Positions 6,250-15,361 are shown, counted from the first letter of the stretch. The stretch is DNA of 28,492 bases from Hylemonella sp. UBA2468 (GCA_002342165.1 DDPM01000147.1:1-28492), one strand, 5' to 3'. A program made the numbers and translations. The notes: generated from the letters alone by a model not told the origin.

Positions 6250-8708
6250 ATGCACCAGACCACCAAATGCTGATGCGCGCCCTCAAAGACAACGTTGCCG
6301 AGGCGCCCATTCCGCATGAAGCCCCCCCTTTGAGCGGTCCTTTAAAAGACGCACACCATATTGGCCAATCGATACCCAGACCCAACATTGAAAGACTGAC
6401 CGAGGGACGCGGGCAGTTTATTGATGACATGGAGTTGCCACGTATGGCACACATTGTGTACTGGCGCTCTCCAGTGGCACATGCCCGCATTGTCAAAATT
6501 GAACGTGAGGCCGCGCGATCCATGCCCGGTGTGTTGGCGGTTTTGGATGGCCATGACATGGCGCAAGTGTGTCAACCTTGGGTAGGTACGCTCACGCACT
6601 TGGCAGGCATCAAATCGGCGCCCCAATACCCTATGGCCATGCACAAAGCTTCTTGGCAAGGCGAGCCCGTGGTGGCCGTCGTGGCTAAAACCCGAGCTCA
6701 AGCGGAAGATGCCTTGCAACACATTCAGGTTGAATGGGAAGACTTGCCTGCCGCCTTGGACATGAACACGGCCCTCTTGCCTCAGACGCCTGTGATCCAT
6801 CCAGAATTGGGTGACAACCTTTGCTTTACCCGCTCTTTGGACACAGGCGGAGTGGATGAGGCTTTTGCCCAGGCCGATGTAGTGGCTCAAGCCACCTTTG
6901 ACTTTGGAAGGCACACCGGTGTGACCTTGGAGCCACGTTGCCAAATTGCAGACTTCAACCCAGCCTCCAAACAGTTGACGGTGTACCACTCTCAGCAAGC
7001 ACCTCACATGATGCAAGACTTGTATTCAAGGCAATTTCAATTGCCTGAGTCTTCCATACGGGTGATTTGTAAAGACGTGGGCGGCTCGTTTGGCATCAAG
7101 GTTCACGCCTATCCAGATGACTTCGCCACAGTGGCTGCTGCCGTATTGCTCAAGCGCCCCGTGAAGTTTGTCGCGGACCGCTTGGAGTCGTTTGTAAGCG
7201 ACATCCACGCGCGGGAGCACCGTATCAAAGGACGCATTGCGGCCAAGAAGAATGGTGAGATTTTGGCTTTTGAAATTGATGATGTGACCGGCATTGGCCC
7301 GTTCTCGATGTTCCCACGCACCAGCGGTATCGAGGGCAACCAAGTCGTTAACCTGACCGGCGGCCCCTACAAACACAAAGCCTACCGAGCCAAGTTGAAT
7401 GTGGTGTTTTTGAACAAAACGCCAACCTGCCAATACCGTGGGGTAGGACACCCGATTGCCTGTGCCGTCACCGAGGGTTTGGTGGACTTGGCAGCGGCAC
7501 AACTGGGCATGGACCCCTTGGAAATGCGACGTCTCAATGTCATCCCTGACGATGCATACCCTGCCACAGGAGCTTCGGGCATCAAACTGGAAGTGCTGTC
7601 GCACCAGGCCTGTTTGCGAAAAATTGAGGCCATGATGGACTACCCTGCCCTGCGCGCCGAGCAGGCAGCCTTGCGCGCCAAAGGTGTCTACCGTGGCATT
7701 GGTTTTGCCACCTTGATTGAGCTGACCAACCCCAGTGCTGCTTTTTATGGTGTAGGGGGTGCGCGTATTTCTTCGCAGGATGGTGCCTCCATTCGCCTGG
7801 ACCCCTTGGGTGGCATCGTGGTCATGGTCAGCGTGGGAGAACAAGGCCAAGGCAGTGAAGCCATCTTTGCGCAAATTGCGGCAGACGCGGTGGGTGTTGC
7901 CATGAGCTCGGTCAAGCTGGTGACGGGCGACACCGACACCACACCTTATGGCGGTGGCACATGGGCATCTCGAGGCGCAGGTGTCGGCGGTGAAGCTGTG
8001 CTGCAAGCCGGCCTTGCCTTGCGCAACAACATTTTGAAAGTGGCTGAAGTGATTTTGAAACGGCCGGGCCAAGAACTGCACATCCACAAAGGTGGTGTGT
8101 TGGACGCCGCCACCGGGCAAGAGTTGCTGACATTGACGGAACTGGGGCGCATTGCTTATTACCGCCCAGACACCCTGCCCGCTGGATTTACGCCAGAACT
8201 CATGGTGACCCGTCATTTTGCGCAAAAGGACTTTCCGTTCATCTTCACCAATGGTGTCCAAGCTTCCTACGTAGAAGTGGACACCGACACCGGATTTGTC
8301 AAACTGCTCAAACACTGGGCTGTTGAAGATTGCGGAAGAGTCGTCAACCCTATGCTTGTAGATGAGCAAATACGCGGCGCCATTGTGCAGGGCATAGGTG
8401 GCGCGCTGTTTGAAGAATGCCTTTACGACGATAACGGCCAGATGCTCAACGGCAACATGGCCGATTATTTGGTGCCCATGGCGGGTGAAATGCCCGATAT
8501 TGAGGTGGCACATATTGAAACACCGACCCGGAGTTCCGTTTTGGGCGCCAAAGGCGCTGGAGAAGCTGGCACAGCTGGGGCACCTGGTGCTGTTGTCAAC
8601 GCCATCAACGACGCCTTGCGACCACTCCAGGCGCAAGTTTGGTCCCAACCGGTTACACCCGAAAAAATACTAAGGGCATTGGGTCGAATCGGCGATGCAG
8701 CAGGCTGA
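6246..8708 (+). CDS. Molybdenum hydroxylase catalytic (large) subunit, xanthine dehydrogenase family
   Basis: The 820-residue catalytic subunit binds the molybdopterin cofactor and inserts a water-derived hydroxyl into the substrate. It has the N-terminal Ald_Xan_dh_C pattern (RLTEGRGQFIDDMELP, about 50-65; RSPVAHARI, 74-82), the Mo-pterin motif GGSFGIK (279-285), and the base-catalyst glutamate in KGAGEAG (near residue 773). The active-site loop reads CQYRGVGHP (395-403); it lacks the cysteine-containing AYxCSFR loop of true aerobic CO dehydrogenase, so this is not form I CoxL. Relatives hydroxylate purines, nicotine, nicotinate, quinolines or aldehydes. With the pyridine-type flavin monooxygenase nearby, an N-heteroaromatic substrate is likely but inferred. 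Confidence 0.93.
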   Translation: MNAPDHQMLMRALKDNVAEAPIPHEAPPLSGPLKDAHHIGQSIPRPNIERLTEGRGQFIDDMELPRMAHIVYWRSPVAHARIVKIEREAARSMPGVLAVLDGHDMAQVCQPWVGTLTHLAGIKSAPQYPMAMHKASWQGEPVVAVVAKTRAQAEDALQHIQVEWEDLPAALDMNTALLPQTPVIHPELGDNLCFTRSLDTGGVDEAFAQADVVAQATFDFGRHTGVTLEPRCQIADFNPASKQLTVYHSQQAPHMMQDLYSRQFQLPESSIRVICKDVGGSFGIKVHAYPDDFATVAAAVLLKRPVKFVADRLESFVSDIHAREHRIKGRIAAKKNGEILAFEIDDVTGIGPFSMFPRTSGIEGNQVVNLTGGPYKHKAYRAKLNVVFLNKTPTCQYRGVGHPIACAVTEGLVDLAAAQLGMDPLEMRRLNVIPDDAYPATGASGIKLEVLSHQACLRKIEAMMDYPALRAEQAALRAKGVYRGIGFATLIELTNPSAAFYGVGGARISSQDGASIRLDPLGGIVVMVSVGEQGQGSEAIFAQIAADAVGVAMSSVKLVTGDTDTTPYGGGTWASRGAGVGGEAVLQAGLALRNNILKVAEVILKRPGQELHIHKGGVLDAATGQELLTLTELGRIAYYRPDTLPAGFTPELMVTRHFAQKDFPFIFTNGVQASYVEVDTDTGFVKLLKHWAVEDCGRVVNPMLVDEQIRGAIVQGIGGALFEECLYDDNGQMLNGNMADYLVPMAGEMPDIEVAHIETPTRSSVLGAKGAGEAGTAGAPGAVVNAINDALRPLQAQVWSQPVTPEKILRALGRIGDAAG

Positions 8709-8735
8709 TCCAGACAGCCCTCCTAAAATCTTGGG

Positions 8736-10610
8736 GTGAACGCACCACCAACGCAATTGCCCCGGCGCCCCATAAGGGATCTGCCCGATGAACTGATCAG
8801 CCAAATTGCGGCTGGAGAGGTGGTGGAGCGACCTGCCTCAGTGGTGCGTGAGCTTGTGGACAACGCCCTGGACGCGGGCGCCACACAAATCCAATTGCGC
8901 CTTTTGGCCGGTGGCGTGCGCCTCATCAGCGTGGAGGACGACGGCATGGGCATCTTGCGTGAGGAGCTGCCTTTAGCCCTGCGCCGACATGCCACCAGCA
9001 AGATTGCCAACCTACAAGAATTGGAGTCGGTGGGCACCATGGGTTTCAGAGGCGAGGCCTTGGCTGCCATCAATGCCATTGCCGATTGCGCGATTTTGTC
9101 CAGGGCTCAAGGACAAAGCCAAGCTTGGATGTTGGACGGACGCAGCGGAGAGCTCAAACCCGTTGCCCGCGCCACTGGAACTACGGTAGAAGTGAAGGAG
9201 CTCTTTTTCAGCACTCCAGCACGGCGTAAATTTTTAAAAACCGACACTACCGAGCTGGCCCATTGTGTTGAGGCAGTCAGGCGCCATGCCTTGGCCAGAC
9301 CCGACGTGGATTTTTCGATTTGGCACGAAGGCAAGTTGGTGGAGCAATGGCGCGCCTGCAATGCGCATGCAAATCAAGATGACCCTGAAAAAGTTGAACT
9401 TGAAACTGCAGTCAAGACCCGATTAGAAGACGTGTTGGGTGCGGAATTCATTCAACAGTCGGTGGCGGTTACTGCCACCTCATCTGCCGGAGTGCGTGTG
9501 TGGGGCCGTGCGGGCTTGCCCGATGCAGCAAGATCTAGACCAGACCAACAGTTTTGTTATGTGAACGGACGCTATGTGCGTGACAAAGTGTTGACCCATG
9601 CAGCGCGCAGTGCTTACGAGGATGTGCTTCATGGTCACCGGCAGCCGGTTTATGCCTTGTTTATAGAGATGGATCCCACCCGCGTGGATGTGAATGTGCA
9701 CCCCACCAAAATTGAAGTGCGCTTTAGGGATGGACGTGAAGTGCACCAAGCTTTGCGCGCAGCACTGGAGCAGGCCTTGGCGGCGCCTAGGGCCCAGGCT
9801 CTAGCCCACCACGCCAACATCAACGTCAACGCCAGCGAAAGCTTGGCCGCCAGCCAGCCTTTCAACACCGCTAAGGTTATGGGGTATCAAACCCCTATGT
9901 CTTTTGCGCCGAGCATATTCAACCGGGTTGAGGAACCAGCTCATGACTTCATAAGTCACAGCAGCTTTGAATCTCATACCCCAGCAAATGAGGCTGAAGA
10001 CTGGCCGCTTGGAAGGGCATTGGCTCAACTTCAGGGCATTTACATACTGGCTGAAAACAAACAGGGTCTCATAGTGGTGGACATGCACGCGGCGCATGAG
10101 CGGATTGTTTACGAGCGGCTCAAGAGCCAGATGGATGCTACTCAGGAGGCTGGTGAGCAAGGTACATACTCAATACCCAGCCAACCTTTGCTGATACCCG
10201 CCACCTTTGCTGCAACTGCCCAAGAAGTCACTGCCGCTGAAACACATGTTGAGTCCTTGGCCCAGCTGGGGCTGGAAATTACCCCGTTTTCACCCCAAAC
10301 GCTGGCAGTACGGTCTGTACCCACTTCTTTGACACAAGGCGATGTGGTGGAGCTGGCTCGCAGTGTGTTGGCTGAGTTGATGCAGCACGATGCGAGCAAT
10401 GTGATTCAAAGAGCACGCAACGAACTGCTGGCCACCATGGCTTGTCATGCTGCGGTGCGGGCTAACCGAAAGCTCACCCTTGAAGAAATGAATGCTTTGT
10501 TGCGGGACATGGAACGCACAGAACGCTCGGACCAGTGCAACCATGGCCGCCCCACCTGGCGAGCCGTCACCATCAAGGACCTTGACACCTTGTTCATGCG
10601 CGGGCGTTAA
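8736..10610 (+). CDS. mutL: DNA mismatch repair protein MutL
   Basis: A 624-residue MutL. The GHKL ATPase lies at the N-terminus: IAAGEVVERPASVVRELVDN, DDGMGI, then HATSKI and TMGFRGEAL. The second domain carries CYVNGRYVRDK and VHPTKIEVRF. After a variable linker the C-terminal dimerisation domain has DMHAAHERIVYE (from residue 449), ACHAAVRANRKL, and CNHGRPTW (from residue 601). These fit the latent-endonuclease motifs DQHA(X)2E(X)4E, with Met for Gln, and the C-x-HGRP metal site. MutL would therefore nick the strand itself, as expected in bacteria without MutH. The start is GTG with no clear ribosome site, 27 bases after the Mo-hydroxylase stop; miaA follows after 3 bases. Confidence 0.97.
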   Translation: MNAPPTQLPRRPIRDLPDELISQIAAGEVVERPASVVRELVDNALDAGATQIQLRLLAGGVRLISVEDDGMGILREELPLALRRHATSKIANLQELESVGTMGFRGEALAAINAIADCAILSRAQGQSQAWMLDGRSGELKPVARATGTTVEVKELFFSTPARRKFLKTDTTELAHCVEAVRRHALARPDVDFSIWHEGKLVEQWRACNAHANQDDPEKVELETAVKTRLEDVLGAEFIQQSVAVTATSSAGVRVWGRAGLPDAARSRPDQQFCYVNGRYVRDKVLTHAARSAYEDVLHGHRQPVYALFIEMDPTRVDVNVHPTKIEVRFRDGREVHQALRAALEQALAAPRAQALAHHANINVNASESLAASQPFNTAKVMGYQTPMSFAPSIFNRVEEPAHDFISHSSFESHTPANEAEDWPLGRALAQLQGIYILAENKQGLIVVDMHAAHERIVYERLKSQMDATQEAGEQGTYSIPSQPLLIPATFAATAQEVTAAETHVESLAQLGLEITPFSPQTLAVRSVPTSLTQGDVVELARSVLAELMQHDASNVIQRARNELLATMACHAAVRANRKLTLEEMNALLRDMERTERSDQCNHGRPTWRAVTIKDLDTLFMRGR

Positions 10611-10613
10611 GCG

Positions 10614-11546
10614 ATGACGCCCTATTTGATGCTTGCAGGTCCTACAGCCAGTGGCAAAACCGCTACTGTATTGGCCATTGCTGAGCGGATGGACCGCTTG
10701 GGCTTAGGCGTGGAAATCATCAGCGTGGATTCAGCACTGGTGTACCGGCACATGAACATTGGCACTGCCAAGCCCAGCCCCCAGGAATTGGCAGCGGTAC
10801 CCCACCATTTGATTGATATTTTGGAGCCCACACAAGCCTACAGCGCCGCAGCTTTTGTAAAAGATGTGGCGCATTTGTTGCAAGATATTCAGGGGCGTGG
10901 AAAGTTGCCTATATTGACGGGCGGCACCATGATGTACTTCAAAGCTTGGCTAGAAGGCATGGACGAGATGCCGGCATCTGACCCGCAAGTGAGAGCGGCC
11001 ATTGAGGCGCAAGCCCAAACCAAGGGTTGGCCAGCACTGCACGCTGAGCTGGCCAAGGTGGACCCAGTGACAGCGCAAAGGCTGGAGCCTCACGATGCCC
11101 AGCGCATCCAAAGGGCTCTTGAAGTCTTTGAAATTTCGGGGCAACCTCTGTCCAGCTTTCACAATAGGCGTATGGCATCGGCCATGCCGGCTCCCATGAT
11201 TTCTCTGGAACCGGAACACCGCGCATGGTTGCATGAACGCATTGCGCAAAGGTTTGATGCCATGTTGGCCCAAGGCCTGATGGAAGAAATTTCAACGCTG
11301 AGATTGCGAGGTGACTTAACCCCCAACCTGCCCTCTATGCGATGTGTGGGTTACCGGCAAGGCTGGGAAGCATTGGATGGCCTTTGGCCTATGGCCGAAC
11401 TGCGTGAGCGTGGCATTGCAGCCACGAGGCAATTGGCCAAGCGTCAAATCACTTGGCTGAGGTCCATGCCCGAGCGGCGGGTGGTGCACTGTGATGCGCC
11501 GGATGCACTTGGGCAAGTATTAAGGTTGGTGGACGAGTTGTTGTAA
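10614..11546 (+). CDS. miaA: tRNA dimethylallyltransferase MiaA
   Basis: MiaA transfers a dimethylallyl group to A37 of tRNAs reading UNN codons. The 310-residue protein has the P-loop GPTASGKT (residues 9-16), the substrate motif [16 protein letters not shown] (about 41-56), HHLIDI, GGTMMYF, and the tRNA-contact motif [11 protein letters not shown]. Length is normal. It starts 3 bases after the mutL stop, the classic mutL-miaA pairing, so the two are surely co-transcribed. Confidence 0.97.
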   Translation: MTPYLMLAGPTASGKTATVLAIAERMDRLGLGVEIISVDSALVYRHMNIGTAKPSPQELAAVPHHLIDILEPTQAYSAAAFVKDVAHLLQDIQGRGKLPILTGGTMMYFKAWLEGMDEMPASDPQVRAAIEAQAQTKGWPALHAELAKVDPVTAQRLEPHDAQRIQRALEVFEISGQPLSSFHNRRMASAMPAPMISLEPEHRAWLHERIAQRFDAMLAQGLMEEISTLRLRGDLTPNLPSMRCVGYRQGWEALDGLWPMAELRERGIAATRQLAKRQITWLRSMPERRVVHCDAPDALGQVLRLVDELL

Positions 11547-11548
11547 AA

Positions 11549-12775
11549 ATGTGCCCTATGACTACCGATTTACCTACCTCATCTTCCCCCATGGCTTTAC
11601 AAGGGCTTCGGGTTATTGAAATGGGTCAGCTCATAGCCGGCCCGTTTTGTGGCAAAACCTTGGCCGACTTTGGCGCCGATGTCATCAAAATTGAACCCCC
11701 CGGCACCGGCGACCCATTGCGGCAATGGCGCCTGATTCAAAAGGGCACGTCGGTGTGGTGGCAAGTGCAGTCGCGCAATAAAAAATCTATTGCGCTGGAT
11801 TTGCGTGAACCTCAAGGGCAGAGTCTGGCGCGACAGCTGATTCAAGAAGCCGATGTGCTGATTGAAAACTTTAGACCCGGCACCCTTGAAGGCTGGGGCA
11901 TGGGTTGGGAAGACTTGCAAAAAATCAACCCTGGCTTGGTGATGTTGCGCATTTCTGGGTATGGGCAAACGGGGCCTTATAGAGACATGCCCGGATTTGG
12001 CGTGATTGGTGAGGCCATGGGCGGTTTGCGGCACCTTACGGCTGAGCCTGGTCGTGTGCCGGTCCGTGTGGGCGTGTCCATTGGTGACACTTTGGCCGCC
12101 TTGCACGGCGTGATCGGTATTTTGATGGCGCTTTACCACCGCAAAGTGCATGGAGGCACTGGCCAAGTGATTGATGTGGCCTTGCATGAATCGGTGTTCA
12201 ACGTCATGGAAAGTTTGCTGCCGGAGTACAGCGCGTTTGGCGTGGTGAGAGAAGCCGCTGGCAGCGCCCTTCCTGGTGTGGCCCCCACCAATGCATACCC
12301 CTGTGCAGATGGCTATGTGTTGGTTGCAGGTAATGGAGACAGCATTTTCAAAAGGTTGATGGCCTCCATTGGCCGAGATGATTTGGCGCAAGACACAGAC
12401 TTGTCTAGTAACGCGGGTCGCGTCAAACGGGTAGAAGAAATAGACGGCGCTATTGCGCAATGGACCCAAAGCCGGTCCATACAAGTGGTACTTGAAGTAT
12501 TAAATAAAGCGAAGGTGCCCGCTGGACGGGTGTACACCGTGAAAGATATTTTTGAAGACCCGCATTACCGTGCGCGCGACATGATTTTGAAACAGCGCAC
12601 GCGCGATGGCGATGAAGTGGATGTGCCGGGCATCGTGCCCAAAATGTCACTCACACCAGGGCAGTTGCGAACCCCGGCACCACATTTAGGCGAAGACACG
12701 CAGCAAGTGCTGCTCGATATGGGATTGACCAGCGATCAAATTGCCGAGTTGCGCAGCAAAGGCATAGTGGCCTGA
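11549..12775 (+). CDS. Family III CoA-transferase (CaiB/BaiF)
   Basis: A 408-residue CoA-transferase of the formyl-CoA/CaiB/BaiF family, which forms interlocked dimers and moves CoA between carboxylic acids. Visible landmarks are GLRVIEMGQLIAGPFCG at the N-terminus, DVIKIEPPGTGDP, LIENFRPGTLEGWG, SGYGQTGPYRD, and the catalytic aspartate in SIGDTLAALHG (near residue 180). PTNAYPCADGYVLVAGNGD marks the small domain. Donor and acceptor acids cannot be read from sequence. It begins 2 bases after the miaA stop; an ATG at 11558 is an alternative start. A terminator-like hairpin follows it. Confidence 0.92.
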   Translation: MCPMTTDLPTSSSPMALQGLRVIEMGQLIAGPFCGKTLADFGADVIKIEPPGTGDPLRQWRLIQKGTSVWWQVQSRNKKSIALDLREPQGQSLARQLIQEADVLIENFRPGTLEGWGMGWEDLQKINPGLVMLRISGYGQTGPYRDMPGFGVIGEAMGGLRHLTAEPGRVPVRVGVSIGDTLAALHGVIGILMALYHRKVHGGTGQVIDVALHESVFNVMESLLPEYSAFGVVREAAGSALPGVAPTNAYPCADGYVLVAGNGDSIFKRLMASIGRDDLAQDTDLSSNAGRVKRVEEIDGAIAQWTQSRSIQVVLEVLNKAKVPAGRVYTVKDIFEDPHYRARDMILKQRTRDGDEVDVPGIVPKMSLTPGQLRTPAPHLGEDTQQVLLDMGLTSDQIAELRSKGIVA

Positions 12776-12810
12776 AGCAAAAGCACTGAAACTGGGCAAA
12801 TCGATAGAGA

Positions 12811-12833
12811 AAGAGGCCAATGGCCTTTTATTT
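12811..12833 (+). terminator. Probable Rho-independent terminator after the CoA-transferase gene
   Basis: GGCC (12815-12818) and GGCC (12822-12825) pair around a 3-base loop. The stem can extend outward through A-T and G-T pairs, and the downstream arm runs into TTTTATTT. It lies about 40 bases past the CoA-transferase stop and would end the mutL-miaA-CoA-transferase transcript. The stem is short, so efficiency is uncertain. Confidence 0.55.
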
Positions 12834-12871
12834 GACGATTTAAATGGAGTGAACCCTCATAGGATGCACCC

Positions 12872-13369
12872 ATGAATCAATTGAAATGCTCCATGAAACA
12901 TTCCATGACGCGTTGGCTTGGACTTTTGCTGTTGCCCTTGGGGTTGGTGCTGGTGATCAGTGGTTGCGCCAAAATCAACAACTATGGGCAAGAGACTTTT
13001 TCGTCGACCACGCAAGCCGCAGCCATCATCAATGGCAGTTTGCTGCAAGGTAAGCTGCGTTTTTACACTGACAGAACAGGTACTGTGAGTTTGGAGTCTG
13101 CCGATGAACCGGCCCTGACGTGCTTCGCCAATTTGCGCTTTACAGCTTCACGAAATGGCGTGATGAGCTTCAAATGCAGTGATGGCAGCGATGTGCAACT
13201 GAGCTTTGTGATGATCAATGAAATAAGCGGCCATGCACGCGGACAAAGCTCAAAGGGCCCTGTGAGCTTGGCCTACGGTATGAAGGGCACAGAGGCCCTG
13301 GCCTACTTGACCGCCCCTAAGGGGAAGACCTTGGCGGCCTCCCCCGACGGGCAGCTGAGTATGGAGTAA
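12872..13369 (+). CDS. Small exported lipoprotein of unknown function
   Basis: I do not recognise a named family. The 165-residue product has a basic start, a strongly hydrophobic core (LGLLLLPLGLVLVISGC) and a lipobox ISGC with the lipidated Cys at residue 32, so it is probably anchored in the cell envelope. The rest looks beta-rich, with alternating polar and hydrophobic residues, and has two further cysteines (Cys84, Cys102) that could form a disulfide. Internal ATGs at 12893 and 12905 are possible starts. It stands alone between a terminator-like hairpin and the convergent helicase gene, whose stop is only 5 bases away. Confidence 0.75.
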   Translation: MNQLKCSMKHSMTRWLGLLLLPLGLVLVISGCAKINNYGQETFSSTTQAAAIINGSLLQGKLRFYTDRTGTVSLESADEPALTCFANLRFTASRNGVMSFKCSDGSDVQLSFVMINEISGHARGQSSKGPVSLAYGMKGTEALAYLTAPKGKTLAASPDGQLSME

Positions 13370-13374
13370 TCCGA

Positions 13375-15108
13375 CTATCTGCTTGGCTTGGCCGCCCGCT
13401 TTTTAAAGTCTCGGGGCACAAACACCTTACCAGCTGGCTTAGGACCCGCATATTCAGATCTGGGAGCGTCTTGGCCAAAGCTTTGAGCGCCCACTTGGCG
13501 GGGACCACGAGCAGGCTTGGCGCCCAATGGCGGGCGGTCAGAGAATGACCTAGGCGCCGCTGGGCGACCCGAAGCACGGCCTTCAAATCCAAGGCCTTCA
13601 GGAGAAGGACCACGACCCCCAAAACGAGAATCTCTTGGAGCGCCGCGACCACGTGAAGCGCCGCGGTCGTCTTGAGGACGTGTTTGCGGGAAACGTTGCT
13701 TAGGCTCTAAGCCTGGAATGACTTCAGCTTTAAAGGGTTGCTTGCTGTAGAACTCAATGTCGCTGATACGACGGCGGTCTCGGAACTCGGCAAAGGTCAC
13801 GGCCAAACCGTCACGCCCTGCTCGGCCGGTGCGGCCAATACGGTGGGTGTAATCCTCAGCCTTCATGGGCAACCCAAAGTTGAACACATGGGTGATGGTG
13901 GGTACATCGATACCACGTGCAGCCACATCGGTCGCTACCAATATTTGTACCTGCCCTTGGCGCAAGGCCATCAAACGGCGGTTGCGCAGGCCTTGGCTTA
14001 ACGCACCATGCAGCGCAACAGCGGAAAAGCCATCTTGCTGCAAGTCATTGGCCAGACTATCGCACTCCACTTGGGTGCTGGCGAACACAATGGCTTGGTC
14101 AATATTGCTGTCGCGAAGCCAATGGTCGAGCAGCAAGCGCTTGTGCTGCGGATTATCTGCCCAGAACAGCACTTGCTTGATATTGCTGTGTTTTTCTTGG
14201 GGGTTGTCAATTTGAATGCGTTTAACAGACGCACCGTTGTCGTGCATGACGCGCATGGCCAATTGCTGGATGCGCGGTGCAAAGGTGGCGCTGAACATCA
14301 TGGTTTGGCGGCGTTGTTCGGTCAGGTGGTTGATGTCGGCCAGATCATCAGAGAAACCCAGATCCAACATGCGGTCGGCTTCGTCCACCACCAAAAACTG
14401 CACCTTACTCAGGTCGATTTGCCCGGAACGCTGAAGGTCCAGCAAACGGCCGGGTGTGGCCACCACGAGGTTGGCGTTTTGAAGCTTGGCAATTTGCAAT
14501 TGGTAAGGCATACCGCCCACCACATTGGCAATTCTTAAACCGCGGCAATGTTTGACCAGATCAATTCCATCATGCGCGACCTGCTGGGCCAACTCGCGCG
14601 TTGGGCACAGCACCAATGCACCGGGGGTCGCGGGTTTGAAATGCCTGGCGTTGGTGGGATCTTTGCGCTTGGGGCGCTTGGGTGGCGCTTCGCCCTTGGC
14701 TGCGGCTTCTTGGGCTGCACGTTCAAAAGCCAAGCGCTCTTGTGCAACTGCCTGCTGTTGCTGCGTCAGCAAGGTATGCAACACCGGCAACAAAAAGGCT
14801 GCAGTCTTGCCACTACCTGTTTGGCTGGACACCATCAGGTCAATAAAGCGTTGCTTGCCGGCATCTAGGGCTTGGTCGTTGCCCATTTCCGGCAAAGCCA
14901 ACGGAATAGCGCGTTCTTGAACAGCTGTAGGCTGTGTAAAGCCCAAGTCTTCAACAGCCTGCACCAGTTCTGGCGCCAAACCCAACAGCACAAAACCGTT
15001 GGGTAAGGCAGATTCTGACGGGGCTGCATCCATGGCAATGTCTGCCGCTTGTAAATCCAAAGAGGAAGAAGACAACAAGTCTTCCGTTACATCAAAGGTA
15101 TCGGTCAT
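13375..15108 (-). CDS. rhlE: DEAD-box ATP-dependent RNA helicase, RhlE type
   Basis: A 577-residue RNA helicase that unwinds structured RNA in ribosome assembly, decay or cold adaptation. Motifs in order are the Q motif GFTQPTAVQ (57-65), Walker A SQTGSGKT (95-102), PTRELAQQ (169-176), ATPGRLLD, VVDEADRML, FSATF, VFASTQ, VATDVAARGIDVP and HRIGRTGRAG. A lysine- and alanine-rich insert of about 45 residues (roughly 116-162, with PPKRPKRKDP) separates Walker A from PTREL. The C-terminal 120 residues are a disordered Arg/Gly-rich tail with RGRG and GGRG repeats, typical of RNA-binding RhlE tails. The gene is convergent with the lipoprotein gene. Confidence 0.93.
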   Translation of the reverse strand: MTDTFDVTEDLLSSSSLDLQAADIAMDAAPSESALPNGFVLLGLAPELVQAVEDLGFTQPTAVQERAIPLALPEMGNDQALDAGKQRFIDLMVSSQTGSGKTAAFLLPVLHTLLTQQQQAVAQERLAFERAAQEAAAKGEAPPKRPKRKDPTNARHFKPATPGALVLCPTRELAQQVAHDGIDLVKHCRGLRIANVVGGMPYQLQIAKLQNANLVVATPGRLLDLQRSGQIDLSKVQFLVVDEADRMLDLGFSDDLADINHLTEQRRQTMMFSATFAPRIQQLAMRVMHDNGASVKRIQIDNPQEKHSNIKQVLFWADNPQHKRLLLDHWLRDSNIDQAIVFASTQVECDSLANDLQQDGFSAVALHGALSQGLRNRRLMALRQGQVQILVATDVAARGIDVPTITHVFNFGLPMKAEDYTHRIGRTGRAGRDGLAVTFAEFRDRRRISDIEFYSKQPFKAEVIPGLEPKQRFPQTRPQDDRGASRGRGAPRDSRFGGRGPSPEGLGFEGRASGRPAAPRSFSDRPPLGAKPARGPRQVGAQSFGQDAPRSEYAGPKPAGKVFVPRDFKKRAAKPSR

Positions 15109-15361
15109 TTTGAGTACTCACATAGGCGAACCCCGAGCTTGCGGGGCATCGCTGATGGCGGGAAAACATCCACCATCAAACGAAACCTAGATCGGCTGAG
15201 CCGAAATCGGGGACTGAATTCAGGTCTTTTGACCAAAGTCCGGTGTGTGAGGGGAGATGCGCGAAAACTCTTGTTTGAAGAGTTAACTTATTATGACACA
15301 GCTTGACTAAATGAACATCTTTTCTAAGGGTTAGCCCTTGCCACCTGAGCCCTATCAAGGC
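15109..15361 (-). promoter_or_regulatory. Leader and promoter region of rhlE
   Basis: This 253-base gap separates orn from rhlE and has no gene. A CATAAT box (read leftward, 15295-15290) is a plausible -10 without a good -35, giving a leader of about 175 bases. The leader holds two hairpins: TCGGC/GCCGA with a 3-base loop (15192-15204), and CCCCG/CGGGG with a 6-base loop (15131-15146) ending 22 bases before the ATG. A third perfect hairpin, AAGGG-TTAG-CCCTT (15326-15339), may belong to the 3' end of orn but has no U-tract. A role in temperature or self-regulation of the helicase is inference. Confidence 0.4.

Noticed and set aside
7026..8648. A 540-codon open frame on the minus strand inside the Mo catalytic subunit gene
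   Set aside because: It is antisense to a gene with clear family motifs throughout. Its own product is rich in His, Cys and Val with no recognisable domain, as expected of a shadow frame.
4865..8708. Aerobic carbon monoxide dehydrogenase (coxMSL)
   Set aside because: The subunit order fits, but the large subunit lacks the AYxCSFR loop needed for the Mo-Cu site, and no cox accessory genes are visible.
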